From Takifugu bimaculatus (Eukaryota; Chordata; Actinopteri; Tetraodontiformes; Tetraodontidae), in contig CP034991.1 of assembly GCA_004026145.2 (NCBI GenBank), forward strand, positions 825,634 to 889,633: a DNA stretch of 64,000 nt, written 5' to 3'. Both the position numbers and the translations under genes were made by a program. The notes under the pieces are model-generated. The model made no database searches. It saw only the letters and a program-made list of their open reading frames with translations, and had not been told where the DNA came from. Below, piece by piece: positions 25,922 to 37,317 of this stretch (the stretch's first letter is position 1; every line of letters begins with the position of its first letter).

Positions 25922-26845
25922 ATGAGGCCATGCCCCGCTCTGCTACAGGACAAGCTGTCCCAGCTCAGTGTGCCTGACTCCCTCTGCAGGTGGATCACTC
26001 ACTTCCTGACGGATCGGAGGCAGTATGTGCGGCTGGGGAAGACTGTCTCGGACTCCGTCACCATCAGCACCGGATCACCCCAGGGCTGTGTACTTTCCCC
26101 CCTCCTCTTCTCCCTGTACACTAACTGCTGCACCTCAAGCCACCAGTCTGTCAAACTGATCAAGTTTGCGGATGACACCACCCTCATCGGTCTCATCTCC
26201 AATGGCGATGAGACTGCCTACAGGAGGGAGGTGGCTCGACTGGTGTCCTGGTGCGGACACAACAACCTGCAGCTGAACGCTCAGAAGACAGTGGAGATGA
26301 TTGTGGACTTCAGGAAAGTTACAGCCCCTTTGCCCCCCCTTGCCCTTATGGACTCCCCCGTCACCATCACGGACTCCTTCCGCTTCCTGGGCACCACCAT
26401 CACCCGGGACCTTAAGTGGGAGCCAACCATCAGCTCCCTCATCAAGAAGGCCCAGCAAAGGATGTTCTTCCTACGGAAGCTGAGGAAGCTCAATCTGCCT
26501 CCCAGGATGTTGGCGCAGTTTTATACGGCCATCATCGAGTCCATCCTCACCTCCTCCATCACCGTGTGGTATGCTGGTGCCACCGTCAGGGACAGACTGA
26601 GGCTGCAGCGCGTCGTGCGCGCTGCCGAGAAGGTGATCGGCTGCAGGCTCCCATCCATCCAGGACCTGTATATCTCCAGGACCCGGAGGTGTGCAGGTCG
26701 GATCACGGCCGACCCTTCCCACCCTGGTCACGGACTGTTTTCCCCCCTCCCCTCAGGCAGGAGACTACGGTCCATTCGGACCAGAACCTCCCGCTACACT
26801 AACAGCTTCTTCCCCTCTGCCATCAGGCTGCTGAACACCAAGTGA
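25922..26845 (+). CDS. LINE reverse transcriptase, C-terminal part (truncated ORF)
   Basis: A 307-codon open frame whose homology begins at its first residues and runs to its stop. It lacks the endonuclease and RT motifs before the B/4 block. Visible motifs: TGSPQGCVLSPLLF at residues 50-63 (RT motif B); FADD at 82-85, the catalytic aspartate pair of motif C; NNLQLNAQKT at about 114-123 (motif D region); FLGTTI at 155-160 (motif E-like primer grip); and a conserved LINE C-terminal region with VWYAG at 215-219 and a DPSHPGHGLF...LPSGRR block. In an intact element this protein copies the LINE RNA at the nicked target. Here it would be inactive for lack of fingers and endonuclease. The start used is simply the first in-frame codon after truncation. 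It is not a host gene. Confidence 0.88.
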   Translation: MRPCPALLQDKLSQLSVPDSLCRWITHFLTDRRQYVRLGKTVSDSVTISTGSPQGCVLSPLLFSLYTNCCTSSHQSVKLIKFADDTTLIGLISNGDETAYRREVARLVSWCGHNNLQLNAQKTVEMIVDFRKVTAPLPPLALMDSPVTITDSFRFLGTTITRDLKWEPTISSLIKKAQQRMFFLRKLRKLNLPPRMLAQFYTAIIESILTSSITVWYAGATVRDRLRLQRVVRAAEKVIGCRLPSIQDLYISRTRRCAGRITADPSHPGHGLFSPLPSGRRLRSIRTRTSRYTNSFFPSAIRLLNTK

Positions 26846-27100
26846 CTTATCACTTAAGCACCATGTACAGCAGCCAGCCGGACTCACGAACAATACACTA
26901 CTCCTCATGGACCTGCACTATTTCTCACACTCACTATTTATGTAAATACTGTATATAAGTCTTATTTTATTTTATTTTATTTATCTTATTCTAGTGTGGT
27001 GTTGATGCCTAATGTTATGTTGAATGTCGCAGCGGCACACCACGACAAATTCCTAGTTTGTGTAATACTGTGTATTACATGTACAATGGCAATAAACCCT

Positions 27101-27124
27101 CTTCTGATTCTGATTCTGATTCTG
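27101..27124 (+). repeat. TTCTGA-type LINE tail repeat
   Basis: About four tandem copies of a TGATTC hexamer at the 3' end of the LINE, 11 bp after its AATAAA. It serves as the tail used in target-primed reverse transcription for this LINE group. Confidence 0.85.
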
Positions 27125-28881
27125 CAAAGGAATAACCGGCTAACACGTTAGCAGGCATGTACACAGACAGCTCCGCTTAGTATCTTCATTAGATGGGCCG
27201 TCTGAAAAACACTGCAGATTGGGGCGGTGTGCTCTCGCAACACTTAAATCAATTATGGGTACCGTACATTTAACTGGTGAGGCTGCAGCAGCTCCGGATG
27301 ACCAGAGCGTCGATGATGATGACAAGCAAGGTCAGACAATCAAGCCTTACCTGCCTGTATTTGTATTCTGCTCACTCTGTACTTGAGGCCAGGCTCCCAG
27401 GAATGAGTCTAAACCAACATTTGATTAACCAACATTTGTGGGGCATTGCAATATTTATCCAGTAAACTCAGCAGCGCCGCTATGTTCCACTTGTGATTGT
27501 CTTTGTAACAGGAAAACAGATTTTAATTGACTAAAAGTAAGGAAATCGGGACCGAGACCTTTCAGCAGCGCGCTGCGCTTAGACCCCAGAACTGTGTGAG
27601 TCAGTGTGATCATTTTTTATCAAAACTTTCCTATAAAACGTCTCAAACGATTGTTGACGATATGACAGACAACCGAGCTGATGAGATGTGAAGTGGTGGT
27701 AGAAGAATGAGAAGAATCTTTTCTCAGTCCAAGAGACTGTACACTCAAAGAACACATGCACGTGCAGTTATTGTGTGAGTAACCTGCCCACGGTAGTAAC
27801 AAGGGTTCCGAGCCACCGGGACTCGAACCAGAAGCTCCTCCGGCAGCCATTGCAAAGGATAGAAAATATATAAAAAGCTGGACCTCTTTGATCCATGTCC
27901 TCATTTTATTAAGATATTATTCTATTTAAATTATATAGAAAAAGACTGAATGTCAACATTCTGTAAATTCTCAATTTAAAGAGGAAATAATATTAGACAC
28001 AGCAACAAAACATCATGGACAACCAGCTAACCTTCTGTATGCCACTTTTAAGCTGACCCGGAACGTTTTATTCATTCATTTTTTTCCATTTCTAACTTCT
28101 GTTCTACAGTTTAGCTGTTTGAAAAAGCCTGAGGCACACGAACACTGGATTTTTGCCTTAATATGTGTGATGTGGCCTGAAAGAGCTGTGTCAGGCACAA
28201 AACAACATTTATTTATTTATATACTTTTTAAAATGGTACTTCCTCTCCTGGGGGATGCTGGTGACATTTCAGTTTCATAAAAATCACTTTCTACATTTGT
28301 CTTCAAACTAGGGATTGACTGTGGCAGCAGGGTCCGAAAGGAGCAAAACTTTTCTTTTGGACCGGTTCTGAACGTCTCACTGGTGGTGGTTATAACACAC
28401 TGCAACGACATCCTTGGTTTCTCTTGTTCTACGCCTCAAAATAGTGTCTCCCTTTTCAGAATCCTGCCCGTGTAACGTCCTCCCAAGACTTCCCTCCCAA
28501 CCAACACTGCTGAGTATTGATGACTGGTCGGCGGGAAACATCTTAATAAACACCATAGTCTAGAGCCTAGCAGCATGATAAGCTAATAATTCACGTCTTC
28601 AGCCTGTCTGTGCGCGCGCGTGTGTCTGTGTGTGTGTGAGAGAAAGACATGCATCTCCTGGATGCTCATATTGTGTTATGTTGTGTCACACAATGCTGCC
28701 ACTGGGACCAGGCTGCTAATTAGTCATCTGACTGTTGGAATAAATTAGCGAGCATTGCTAATCATCAGAGGCAATTCTTTTTAGTTGGTTTCACAGTCAG
28801 GAATAGTATCAAAGAATCTTTGGAAACTTTATTTGTGTAAAGATTTCATCACTCCTAATACTGAGCGCTTCATTCAGTTAC

Positions 28882-28893
28882 AGTATCGATACT
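28882..28893. repeat. 12-bp perfect palindrome
   Basis: AGTATCGATACT is perfectly self-complementary and lies within a looser dyad (TACAGTATCGATACTATTGTA). It may be a binding site or chance. Confidence 0.4.
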
Positions 28894-30133
28894 ATTGTAC
28901 CACAAAAGATTCCTGCAGCTGTTACCTCAGCTATTGAATAAACTTTTGGCAACCCTTTAACCTTGTTGTCATTCCGCGGTGCTACCCGAGCCCAAAACAC
29001 AAGCCACAAGAGAGACAGGACGGGCTAATCCGCCTCAGTGATTTCGGGACAGGCTTGTTTCTCCTTCAGGGGTGGTGAACATGGCTGGGAGCTGCCAGCC
29101 CGCGAGCACAAAGACAGGCCGATCCCACATGAGCAGAGGAGAGAGAAATGAAAGGGGAAGCAGAGCGCCGTCGTACAGCACGGCGCCAGAGCTGAAAGGT
29201 CAGAGGAGCAGCGTGGGTCCGGTCGGAGGAGCAGAGTGGGTCGCACATCGTTCACTGACATTAACGCAGCAGCGCTCAGGTTGTCTGGAGTTTAATCATC
29301 CCTAAATTATGGATACGTTTAATTAGTGTTGACTCCCACGCATGCGAGACTGAATCTTTTTAATGTCTAAAATAAAAATCTTCATGCAGATTGGCTCCTT
29401 TGACTTTAACTCACAGTTACTAGACTTTAAATCCACATTTTTAAGATTCTCTTTCTGCGGAGCCTCAAGAGCTTTACAGCAACAACAATGAAAAAAAGAA
29501 AGACCGGAGAAACCTAAAGAAGAGTTGACGGGTATCTTTTGTTATTGGTATCTTTTGCAGAACCACAGCCTGTTAATGAGAATGCCCCCGGAACCACGGC
29601 CACAAGTTAAAAAAATCACACAGAGGCGAGGTTATGGGATGTTAGTCACGCTGCCTGTCTTGAAATTAAAAGACAGAAAAGCCAATTAATGAATAAAAGA
29701 GCACATTAAAGTTTCTGAAAATGTCCAGATCTGTTTCAAAGCTTCTAAAACTTGTGAAGTTGTTGGGTGATGAAAGAAAGCACAAAAATACAGGAAAAGT
29801 CTTTCAAACTTACTACTCAACATTTTCTATCACAGACCCAGGTTCATCCCTCTAAACTCCTTCACACGTGTTGCCAAATGTGGCTCCGGCCGCTCCTGTT
29901 TGCGCTGTCGTCACGTGCACCTATGCATTTATCCACTGGTTGCAATATATAATTCAGTCTCCCCACAGTCCAGCACAGAAATCTAACTCAAATTCACACA
30001 AAAACTATAGGTTGGAGGCATCACGCCTTCATACATATTTTATTTTCTGAGTGCGAGTGAGGGGGGTCACTTCTCTGGATGTACTCGCATATCTTTAGGC
30101 GATGGCTCGTGCACGGCATAAACACGAGGAATC

Positions 30134-30149
30134 CTCTGTTTAAACAGAG
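30134..30149. repeat. 16-bp perfect palindrome with forkhead-like core
   Basis: CTCTGTTTAAACAGAG is perfectly self-complementary. The centre TGTTTAAACA has forkhead-type half sites on each strand. A dimeric binding site is an inference, and no neighbouring feature supports or excludes it. Confidence 0.45.
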
Positions 30150-31417
30150 AACTGAGGACTCGTCCGCTCCCTTTCCTCTGCTTATCTTCAGCTGCCAGTG
30201 TTGATGTTCTGGATCACTGAGTGGGGTAGATGGCTACAGAACATAATCCAGAGGAAAAAACCCTCCCGTTCCCCATCTATGGTTCTCCCTTCTGCCCCTT
30301 ACTACAAAAAAGAGCTATTCATTTTAACCCCTACCGACATCTTGGCTATCTCTTTTTGTGCCTCTCTTCTCGGTTCTCCGTGGCAGAGGACACACTCAGC
30401 TCTTGTCAAGCATTTCCAAAGCTCATCGTCCCAGGCCTGATGGCTCTGTGTCGCTTGGATCGTCTGACTGGGAATTGAAAATAGCCGAAGGATACTTTTC
30501 CTCCTCTGCTCCACAGCCTCCTCGTCCTCATTGTTTTCTTAATATTCCATAAAGCCAGACAGATGCATTTACATTTTGTTCACTAACATCAAGGAAAACC
30601 GGAGGGATCAGCGAGGCACGAATCAACAAGCATCTCTTTTTGTTGTCTTTGTCCCACAGCGCTTTCAAACGCGTCTGGAAATTCATTCAAATTCAATCTG
30701 TTTATTTTTAGCCCGTTCAGCCACGATAAAACTGCCCCCCCCCTTTCCCAACCTGCGTGATTATGGTTCTAATCATTTATGGTCCATATAGATCAACAAT
30801 AGAAAAGATTCCTACACAAAGCAGCTCATCACAGCGGAGCAGATAATGCTTCAGCCCACAGTCAGTTGTCAGTCATATCTCCGTTTCTCCTGCGCCTGAC
30901 TTTTCATTTCCCTTATCTCTTCTCCTTTCCTGTCCTACCTCAGTCAGCCAGCGTGGCCGACACGCATCCAATCATCCCGGTGTTCTTTCCTCCTAGTGGT
31001 TGTTCTTCTTCTGAAGCTGCCAGTACTGGTGCAACCGATGCTCCAGTCCATACCAGGCTCAACAAGCCATGAATTCAACACTCCTGTGCCTCTGACAGGC
31101 TCTCCTTATTTACCTGACCCGTGTGAGGTTGTATCCAAGCTTGATCATTATAATTCTGTCCCCAATACGTAGAGTCTCCCTAATGAACCCTTTTTGCCCT
31201 GCGATACAGCAGATCAGGGGCTCTGCTGCCCCTCCACATTCAACCACTGAATGCACCATTGGTATCCCATCATCACTTTTGCTAGCACACTCTAATCAGC
31301 TGCGTCATCCTCCCAATTCCTGGTTCACTAATGTCAAGTTTGTGAAGAGTGGTGCTGCTCGACTCTCTGCTTGTGCCCACTCAACAAGTGGAACTAATAC
31401 AATACTGTCAGATGACT

Positions 31418-31419
<2 letters not shown>

Positions 31420-31491
<72 letters not shown>

Positions 31492-31492
31492 T
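31420..31492. repeat. (CAT)n trinucleotide microsatellite
   Basis: About 24 pure CAT/ATC units over 73 bp. It produces a histidine run in one overlapping frame of 132 codons (31123-31521), which otherwise resembles no protein and is not accepted as a gene. Confidence 0.97.
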
Positions 31493-34294
31493 TAGCCTGT
31501 GTAACATCCGCCGTTCTTTAGCCTTTCAACAAAACAATTTGACCTCGTCCAATAATGACTGCAAAAAAAAAGCCTTTTATTGAAACTCGCAGCGTTTCCA
31601 TTTTTATCTCTGTATCTGCTCAACACCTGACATAGGAAAATATAATGCTGAATCTAGGGACCAAATGTCCTATTCAACATGAATCTGAATCATTAATCAA
31701 TACAAGGAAACAAAAACGCTGGTGCTCTGTCTGGCTCCCACAAACTCATTTTCACTTCCTTATCACGAAGCCCTTCCGGGTGTTGCGTTGTGCCAAGTGT
31801 CAGGATGTTTTATTAGCCCCCGTCTATGTAAAGCAATAAAGAAGCAAATGCATTACGCGTTATGAGGGCGACAATCAATAAATCATAACTGATAGTGCAC
31901 GCGCTGCAGCGCAATGAATCTTTGCAATTACAGTTCACATAAGTAGCACCTTTTTTTGCCTGTGTTTGCTTGTAATTACCTCGGTAACGACCCAGTCTTA
32001 TTTAGATCTGACTCATATGTCGGACCACGGGCAAATATGAGCGTGATATTATGGTTGTGGCCTGAAGGGTATTTATTATCACCCACATTGTGCAGACACT
32101 GCTACAAAACCATCAAATCAATACTCATCATTTAGTGGAACACATATGTGAAAGGCAGGAAGGTCATTTTCACCTCCATTTGGTCTCTGCTGCCTTGATT
32201 GCAGCCAGTACATTTACCTAGACACCATTAAAGTCATCCATCCTCATAGAAAGTCACGGCCCTTTGAGAATGGTGTTAATATAAAGCTTTCCTTTTATCC
32301 ATCTTCATTTTTCATCGGAACTGAGCCAAGGCGCGTGGAAACCAGTCTAAATTTCAGTATTTTCTGCAGGTATATGAAATTCTTAGATTACCCTCGTCAT
32401 CCCAATATATTCAGAAATAACCACCATGCACGACTAAATAAAACAAGCGTAAAAGATCTTCTCCCCGCTATCATGCTACTGTGTATTTGCACGTCATCGT
32501 ATCCCTTTAGTACTCCCGTTGCAGAGTTTATTCATCATGGGTTTGGTTGGCATTGTTCCTCATTGGCGTTTTGGCTCATGGCACTAAAGGGCCATGCAAC
32601 AGTATTTTTGATTACCATGATTCCGCATGGCATTTGGCAGTGAAATTGTGGCTTTTAAAATCAAATTGGCTCCACTGACACATGCAGCTCAGTGCCTTTT
32701 ATGTGGCGTGTGCTGAGATCATTTGGCTTACAATAAGCAGCACATAGAGCACATGTGCAATAACATGGTGTGTTTACCAGCCACACAACAGCGAGCAGAT
32801 GTACAGTTTTAATAACACGAAGCAGGAATGACTTTTTGTATGCTTCCATACGACACCGGTGCCCCTTCAGAATGAGCTCCTCTGTAAAGTGTTACAAGGG
32901 GAGCAAGAGGGATTATCCATGCTGGAAAACATTTTTTTTCCCTGTGAAAATTCATATTCCTCCAGGTTATGACCTATGATAGGTCCTCGCCATGTTTATT
33001 AATCACCTGGCACTGATGCAGCTGACAGCAGAACAGCCCCGCGTTCCCTTTGGAAGACCTGCGTTCCCTTTGGAAACAGCTTTCTCAACCACATCTTGTA
33101 CATTGTGCCAGTGCTCCAGACTACACTGGCATTGGCATTGCGAGCCGACACCTGACATGACTCAAAAGAGACAAAATGCCCTCTCTTGTGCCCACGGAGA
33201 ATTTAACAGGGGAAGAGAATTCATTGTGTTCTTCATGTGGCTGCTGTGTGTTGTGGCTTTACTTACATGGCTAAAGCCAGTCTCACCCAGCAGACTGCAA
33301 TGGAAATGGCAAACCAGGTGAGGGGGCACCATTTAAAATACTGTTGAACTGCTGCCAGCTCACCTGAAAAGCACCACATTGCACCCTCTGGGTCTCAAAA
33401 ACAGATGTTTCAATAATGGTTTTATACAGAAAGGAAAGGGTTGTTTTCTATAGCTCTATGACAACAGTCAAAACAATGAAATGGAATAAATGGAATGTAT
33501 GCATTTTTGTATGTGTATGCAGTCTATCGAAGCGTATCCTCAAGGCCTCTCTGGCCTCTTTCTGCTGGTAATTACAATGTTACCATTAGAGACAAGGCAT
33601 GCTGCTCTCAGCTGGAATTGGGTTTTAATTGGACTGCTGTAATTGGTTTACTGCACTTGGAGGTAGAATTTAATACAGCAGCATTTTTTCCGCTGTGAGG
33701 TGACATGATGGAACCTGAAATGCAGCAGCTAGTTAGCAATTTAGCTCAGTCTGAGGTAGAGGAACGCTAATGACTTTCGTCTGGTGGCATGGGTCTTGGG
33801 GAATTTGTTGGCCGAATGTTTTTCTGTCCTTTTTTTATGTTTTCAAATGCTCTGTCAGGGTCTTGGGACTCAATTTAATATGTCAGTGCAAAGAGTCAAA
33901 GCTATAATTTGCTAAATTGGTGCTAATGATTGAGGTGTGTTCCCTCATGAGCAGGTCAGTGCTAAAGTAATTCATTAGAAAATAATCAGATAACAGCGGT
34001 TAACTGAATTAAAACCCGTTGACCATATCTTACTTACTGAAACAGAGCCTGATTTGTGCAGGTTTTATAGCCTATTAATCCTCCTTGAGATCAAGATGTT
34101 GTCCTCTTTTTCCTTCCTCCCAGTGAACCAGACAAAAGAGGGAGGCACGGGGATATTGACCCAGAGTTCCTAATGGCTGAGCAGTGTCTTGGAACGTTAG
34201 TGGGAGACAAGTCCGAGAGTCCAGTAAAGTTCTGCTAACTCACAGGCTGTTATGGTGTATTATTATGACTGGCAAAAAAGGAAAGAAAGTGAGT
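31493..34294. other. Unique noncoding sequence, no gene recognised
   Basis: Only short open frames. Positions 33565-33705 contain several ATTA/TAAT cores (GGTAATTACAAT, TTTTAATTGG, TGTAATTGG) in low-repeat sequence and resemble a conserved noncoding element. A short tandem duplication is present at 33041-33080. Confidence 0.45.
33041..33080 (+). repeat. 20-bp tandem duplication
   Basis: GCGTTCCCTTTGGAA occurs twice, 20 bp apart, giving two units of which the second diverges in its last five bases. It is probably a replication-slippage event. Confidence 0.7.
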
Positions 34295-34320
34295 GAGAGA
34301 GTGATAGACACAGAGAGACA

Positions 34321-34351
<31 letters not shown>

Positions 34352-34352
34352 T
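34295..34352. repeat. Imperfect (GA)n repeat
   Basis: A purine-rich stretch of GAGA units interrupted by ACAGA and GTGATAG variants. It shades into unique sequence on both sides. Confidence 0.8.
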
Positions 34353-36524
34353 AGGAGCGAGAAGCTGCAGAAGCTTCAGCGGTCCTTCACTATGATAAGG
34401 GTTCTTTCTGCTGTGTTACTGATTATTACGTCTTCCGCTCTGACAGGCAGCCTATTTTCAGCCCAGATTTTGGGAGGGGACTGCAGACGAGTCATTTGTT
34501 TGAAAAGTTTGCATTGTTATTGTGACAAACGTGTTCCTGAAAACTTCTGACTCTCCCCTTCTTTAGGTTAGCGCTGACAGCAGAAGCAGCATTGCGGGTA
34601 ACATATATCACACTTTATGTGTGGCGATAACCGTCTGGGAACAATAATCTATAGATAAATAGTTTATTGTTGCGTGATTCAGTGTTAAAATAAAATAAAA
34701 AGGGATCCAAGGACAAAAACACTCAGGATAAAGGTGTGATTGCTTGTTTTATTCATTATTTTTTGCATTGACACAATTTAATATTCTGTTCAAGGATAAT
34801 ATTCTGCCATTTCTCTCAGACAGATGAGTGACTTAAATGCTTTTGGTAAAATATACAAAGGTTGAGAGTGTTTTTTTTATGTAAGCCAGTCAAGCTTTAG
34901 CTTTTTAATATGTGGTTGTGAATGCGGTTCTAAGAAGAAGCCACACATATGTTTTATGTCGATTTCATGACCTGCTGGAGAAACACACTGGACCCTTGCA
35001 CCGGTTTGTAGAAAGGCCAGTGCACAACACAAAACCAGCATCTCCATGTTTAATGGAAAAGCAACAACTCTGGCTTTTAGGGGCAATTTGTGATGTATTT
35101 TAGAGCCTCTGAGGAAACAGAAAACACAGAAGTCACAGCTCAGCTCTTAAATAGGCTGTTATGCTGTTTTGCTCGGGGATGGCGTGTCACATCCAACCTC
35201 CAGCTCCGCTCTCTTTCATGGTGTTTCAGCTGCATGTCAAGGTGAGGCCATCGCCATGAATGCCGCGAAGAGCGTGCATTCAGCTGCACACATTTACTTT
35301 CATCATGCATATTTTTCAGGAACAGGCGAAAGCCAAAGCGTTTGGACTTTGAATGGTGTTAAAGTACTTGATCCCTGATCTGAGTCTTCTGCTACAGCCA
35401 CGAATTTGTTGTTTTCTTAACATATATATACTGTATATAGTTGTTAGTTATATATTATTTTGTTATATATTTTTTTTTCTGTGTCACAATCTTAATATGG
35501 TGCAGTGTCTCTTAATTGAATTTTATTGGCAGCGAAACAATAGGCGGAATGAAATTAGGAGTTACCGACGTATCAATTTTACAACCGCACTGATTACAGG
35601 TTTTTTTTGTTCAGGATATCATTCAATTACAGGTCATTACACACTGTTACTGCAGTGAAATGCTGTAATTGACTCCATCCTCTTCAGCGTGCACCCTTCA
35701 GGAAGGCATGTTTTTGTTTTGCACGCATGGCTCATAAACAGGAAACCCAAGCGTGGCGTTCACAGCGGCCTGCCTTTAATGCATGGAAGTAAAGTACATG
35801 AGAATAGACGCCACCGTTCCATAATGAGAAGTGTGACTGTGGGCTGTTCTCAGAGATCATTAGAGTCTTTGTGCTGAGTGAAGGACATGCTCCCCGCTGA
35901 ATAAAAGGAATCCCTCTTCAAACTGACAAAGGGATCACATTTGATCCTCAAGGGAACAGCTGTCTTCTGTTTCATTTTAATCTAATTTATGGTATTGGCA
36001 ATGTTATAATTTTAATTTATTAAAACTCATTTATTAGTTTGCATATTCCGCAAATAGCTGTATCAAAGGACCAGATCTCTACGGACGTTCATTCTCCTGT
36101 TCTGAGTGCTCAGGTAGATTGAGGACTAAGACGTTGCCCCCCCCCGACCACTCCTAAATTACATGAGGTTTGGTATGGTGAAGCTTTTTTGCTTCAGGGC
36201 AGGTCCAACTGTCTGGAGAGGTCTTGCCATGAAGGTACAGGATGTAATTGTGTATGCACAGGTCGCTATGGGATGCCAAAGTAGCATCTGTATCCGCGCG
36301 AAGACTCTGTAACATTAAATTTACCTCTTCATTTAAATATGGGTTATGAAATAGGGCATTTTAGTAGAGCAGAAAGACCTTCATGGCCATCTGTATTAAG
36401 TTCAGGTTAAACATTTTATGCAGAAGTAAGAAAGTACTAGTTTCACAAGCCAAAATGAAGTACCCTTAAATTGACCTATACTGAGACGACATTGAGTCAT
36501 AAAGTGACTGGGGAAATACCGAAA
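34353..36524. other. Unique noncoding sequence, no gene recognised
   Basis: AT-rich, with a TATA-rich stretch at 35420-35476 that includes the self-complementary TATATACTGTATATA. There is a C-run at 36137-36146. No gene or mobile element was recognised before the Tc1 left end. Confidence 0.45.
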
Positions 36525-36841
36525 CACTCACTGGCCATTCTATTGGGTAGACCTGTTCAAATGCTTGTTACATAAATAGCTAATCAGCCAATCACATGGC
36601 CCCAACTTAATGCATTTAGGGATGTAGATGTGTTCAAGACTCGCTGAAGCCAGCATCAGAATGAGAAAGGAGAGAGGATTTAAGTGATGTTGTTTTTCAA
36701 ACATCTGATACTGGATTTACACACAACCATCTCTAGGGATTATAGAGAATGGAGCTAAACAGAGAAAACATCTAGTGAGCAGCACTTGCGTGGACAATGC
36801 CATGTTGATGTGAGAAATCATAGGAGAATGGGGTAGATTAG

Positions 36842-37039
36842 ATGATGATGAGACAGGCAACAGTCACTCCAAAAACGACTTGTTACAGCCAAGGACTGCA
36901 GAAAACCATCTCTGGACGTACAACAATCCTGTCCGACTTTGAAGAAGATGGGCTACAGCAGCAGAAGAGCGCACTGGGGGGCCACTCCTGTCAGCTCCGA
37001 ACAGGAAAGTCAGGCTACACTTGGCACATTCTCAATTAG
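36842..37039 (+). pseudogene. Tc1 transposase, N-terminal remnant
   Basis: This 65-codon frame corresponds to the DNA-binding/linker part of Tc1 transposase. QATVTPKTTCYSQGLQKTIS covers the second helix-turn-helix-like region, followed by a GLQQQKSA.GG.SCQL stretch that parallels the 'MGYSSRRPHRVPLLS' region typical of the family. The DNA upstream (about 36650-36840) still resembles the first helix-turn-helix coding region, including an ACACAACCATCTCTAGGG phrase, but frames are broken there. The remnant stops before the first catalytic aspartate. Confidence 0.75.
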
Positions 37040-37077
37040 ACAATAGAAGAAAAACATTGTAGCCTGACGAGTCACGA

Positions 37078-37302
37078 TTGTTCCTCCAGTGGCCTCCACG
37101 GTCACCAGATCTCAATCCAATGAAGCACCTTTGGGACGTGGTGGAACGGGAGATTCACATCAAAGACGGGCAGCTGACAAATCTGCAGCAGCCGCGTGAT
37201 GCCATCGTGTCAATATGGAACAAAATCTTGCCACGAAGAATTAGGGCCGTCCTCAAGACAGAAGTGGGGTCCAACCTTTTTGTAGCGAGGCGTGCCTATT
37301 AA
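37078..37302 (+). pseudogene. Tc1 transposase, C-terminal remnant
   Basis: A frame of 74 codons carrying the family signature WPPRSPDLNP followed by HLWDVVERE, the end of the DDE catalytic domain. In Tc1 transposases the residue in the 'NPIE.LW' motif is the third catalytic acid. Here that position reads NPMKHLW, with lysine (AAG, 37123-37125) where glutamate is expected. The first two catalytic aspartates lie in the deleted middle. The tail RRIRAVLKTEVGSN precedes the stop and the right inverted repeat. It is inactive on two counts, deletion and loss of the glutamate. Confidence 0.85.
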
Positions 37303-37317
37303 AGTGGCCGGTGAGTG

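Larger units (their letters stand above)
25920..27125 (+). mobile_element. 5'-truncated L2/CR1-superfamily LINE
   Basis: A non-LTR retrotransposon copy consisting of the 3' part of the ORF (25922-26845), a 3' UTR of about 250 bp, an AATAAA signal at 27090 and a tail of TTCTGA/TGATTC repeats at 27101-27124. This hexamer-type tail and the protein sequence fit the teleost L2-like (CR1 superfamily) LINEs. The endonuclease and the first half of the reverse transcriptase are missing, as expected after incomplete reverse transcription. No clear target-site duplication was found, which is common for this group. The uninterrupted reading frame suggests the copy is fairly young compared with the other LINE pieces in the window. 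It cannot be autonomous. Confidence 0.88.
27126..31419. other. Unique noncoding sequence, no gene recognised
   Basis: Short open frames only, none with a domain. A B-box-like phrase on the minus strand at 27817-27832 (GGTTCGAGTCCCGG) has no matching A box, so I do not call a tRNA or SINE. There are two short perfect palindromes at 28882-28893 and 30134-30149, listed separately. The rest is ordinary AT-rich sequence. Confidence 0.45.
36525..37317 (+). mobile_element. Internally deleted Tc1/mariner transposon
   Basis: Both ends are present. The left end begins CACTCACTGGCCATTCTATT at 36525. The right end finishes AAAGTGGCCGGTGAGTG at 37317 and pairs with the left through CACTCAC(T/C)GGCCA. This terminal sequence and the interior wording belong to a Tc1-like family that is very common in zebrafish and other teleosts. 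Between the ends are the degraded N-terminal half of the transposase gene and its C-terminal quarter, joined near 37075-37090, with the catalytic middle missing. At 793 bp it is clearly shorter than an intact element. The flanking TA dinucleotides expected of a Tc1 insertion are not obvious, so the outermost bases may have decayed. It cannot move itself but could once have been mobilised in trans. Confidence 0.88.

Noticed and set aside
27785..27850. B-box-like phrase on the minus strand suggesting a tRNA or SINE
   Set aside because: GGTTCGAGTCCCGG is present, but there is no A box at a proper distance and the T stem pairs poorly.
31123..31521. 132-codon open frame with a long histidine run
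   Set aside because: The histidines come from a pure CAT microsatellite, the rest resembles no protein, and there is no splice or codon evidence.
34100..34235. Possible exon after a pyrimidine tract and CAG near 34123
   Set aside because: No open frame resembles a protein, and no good GT donor follows at a suitable place.
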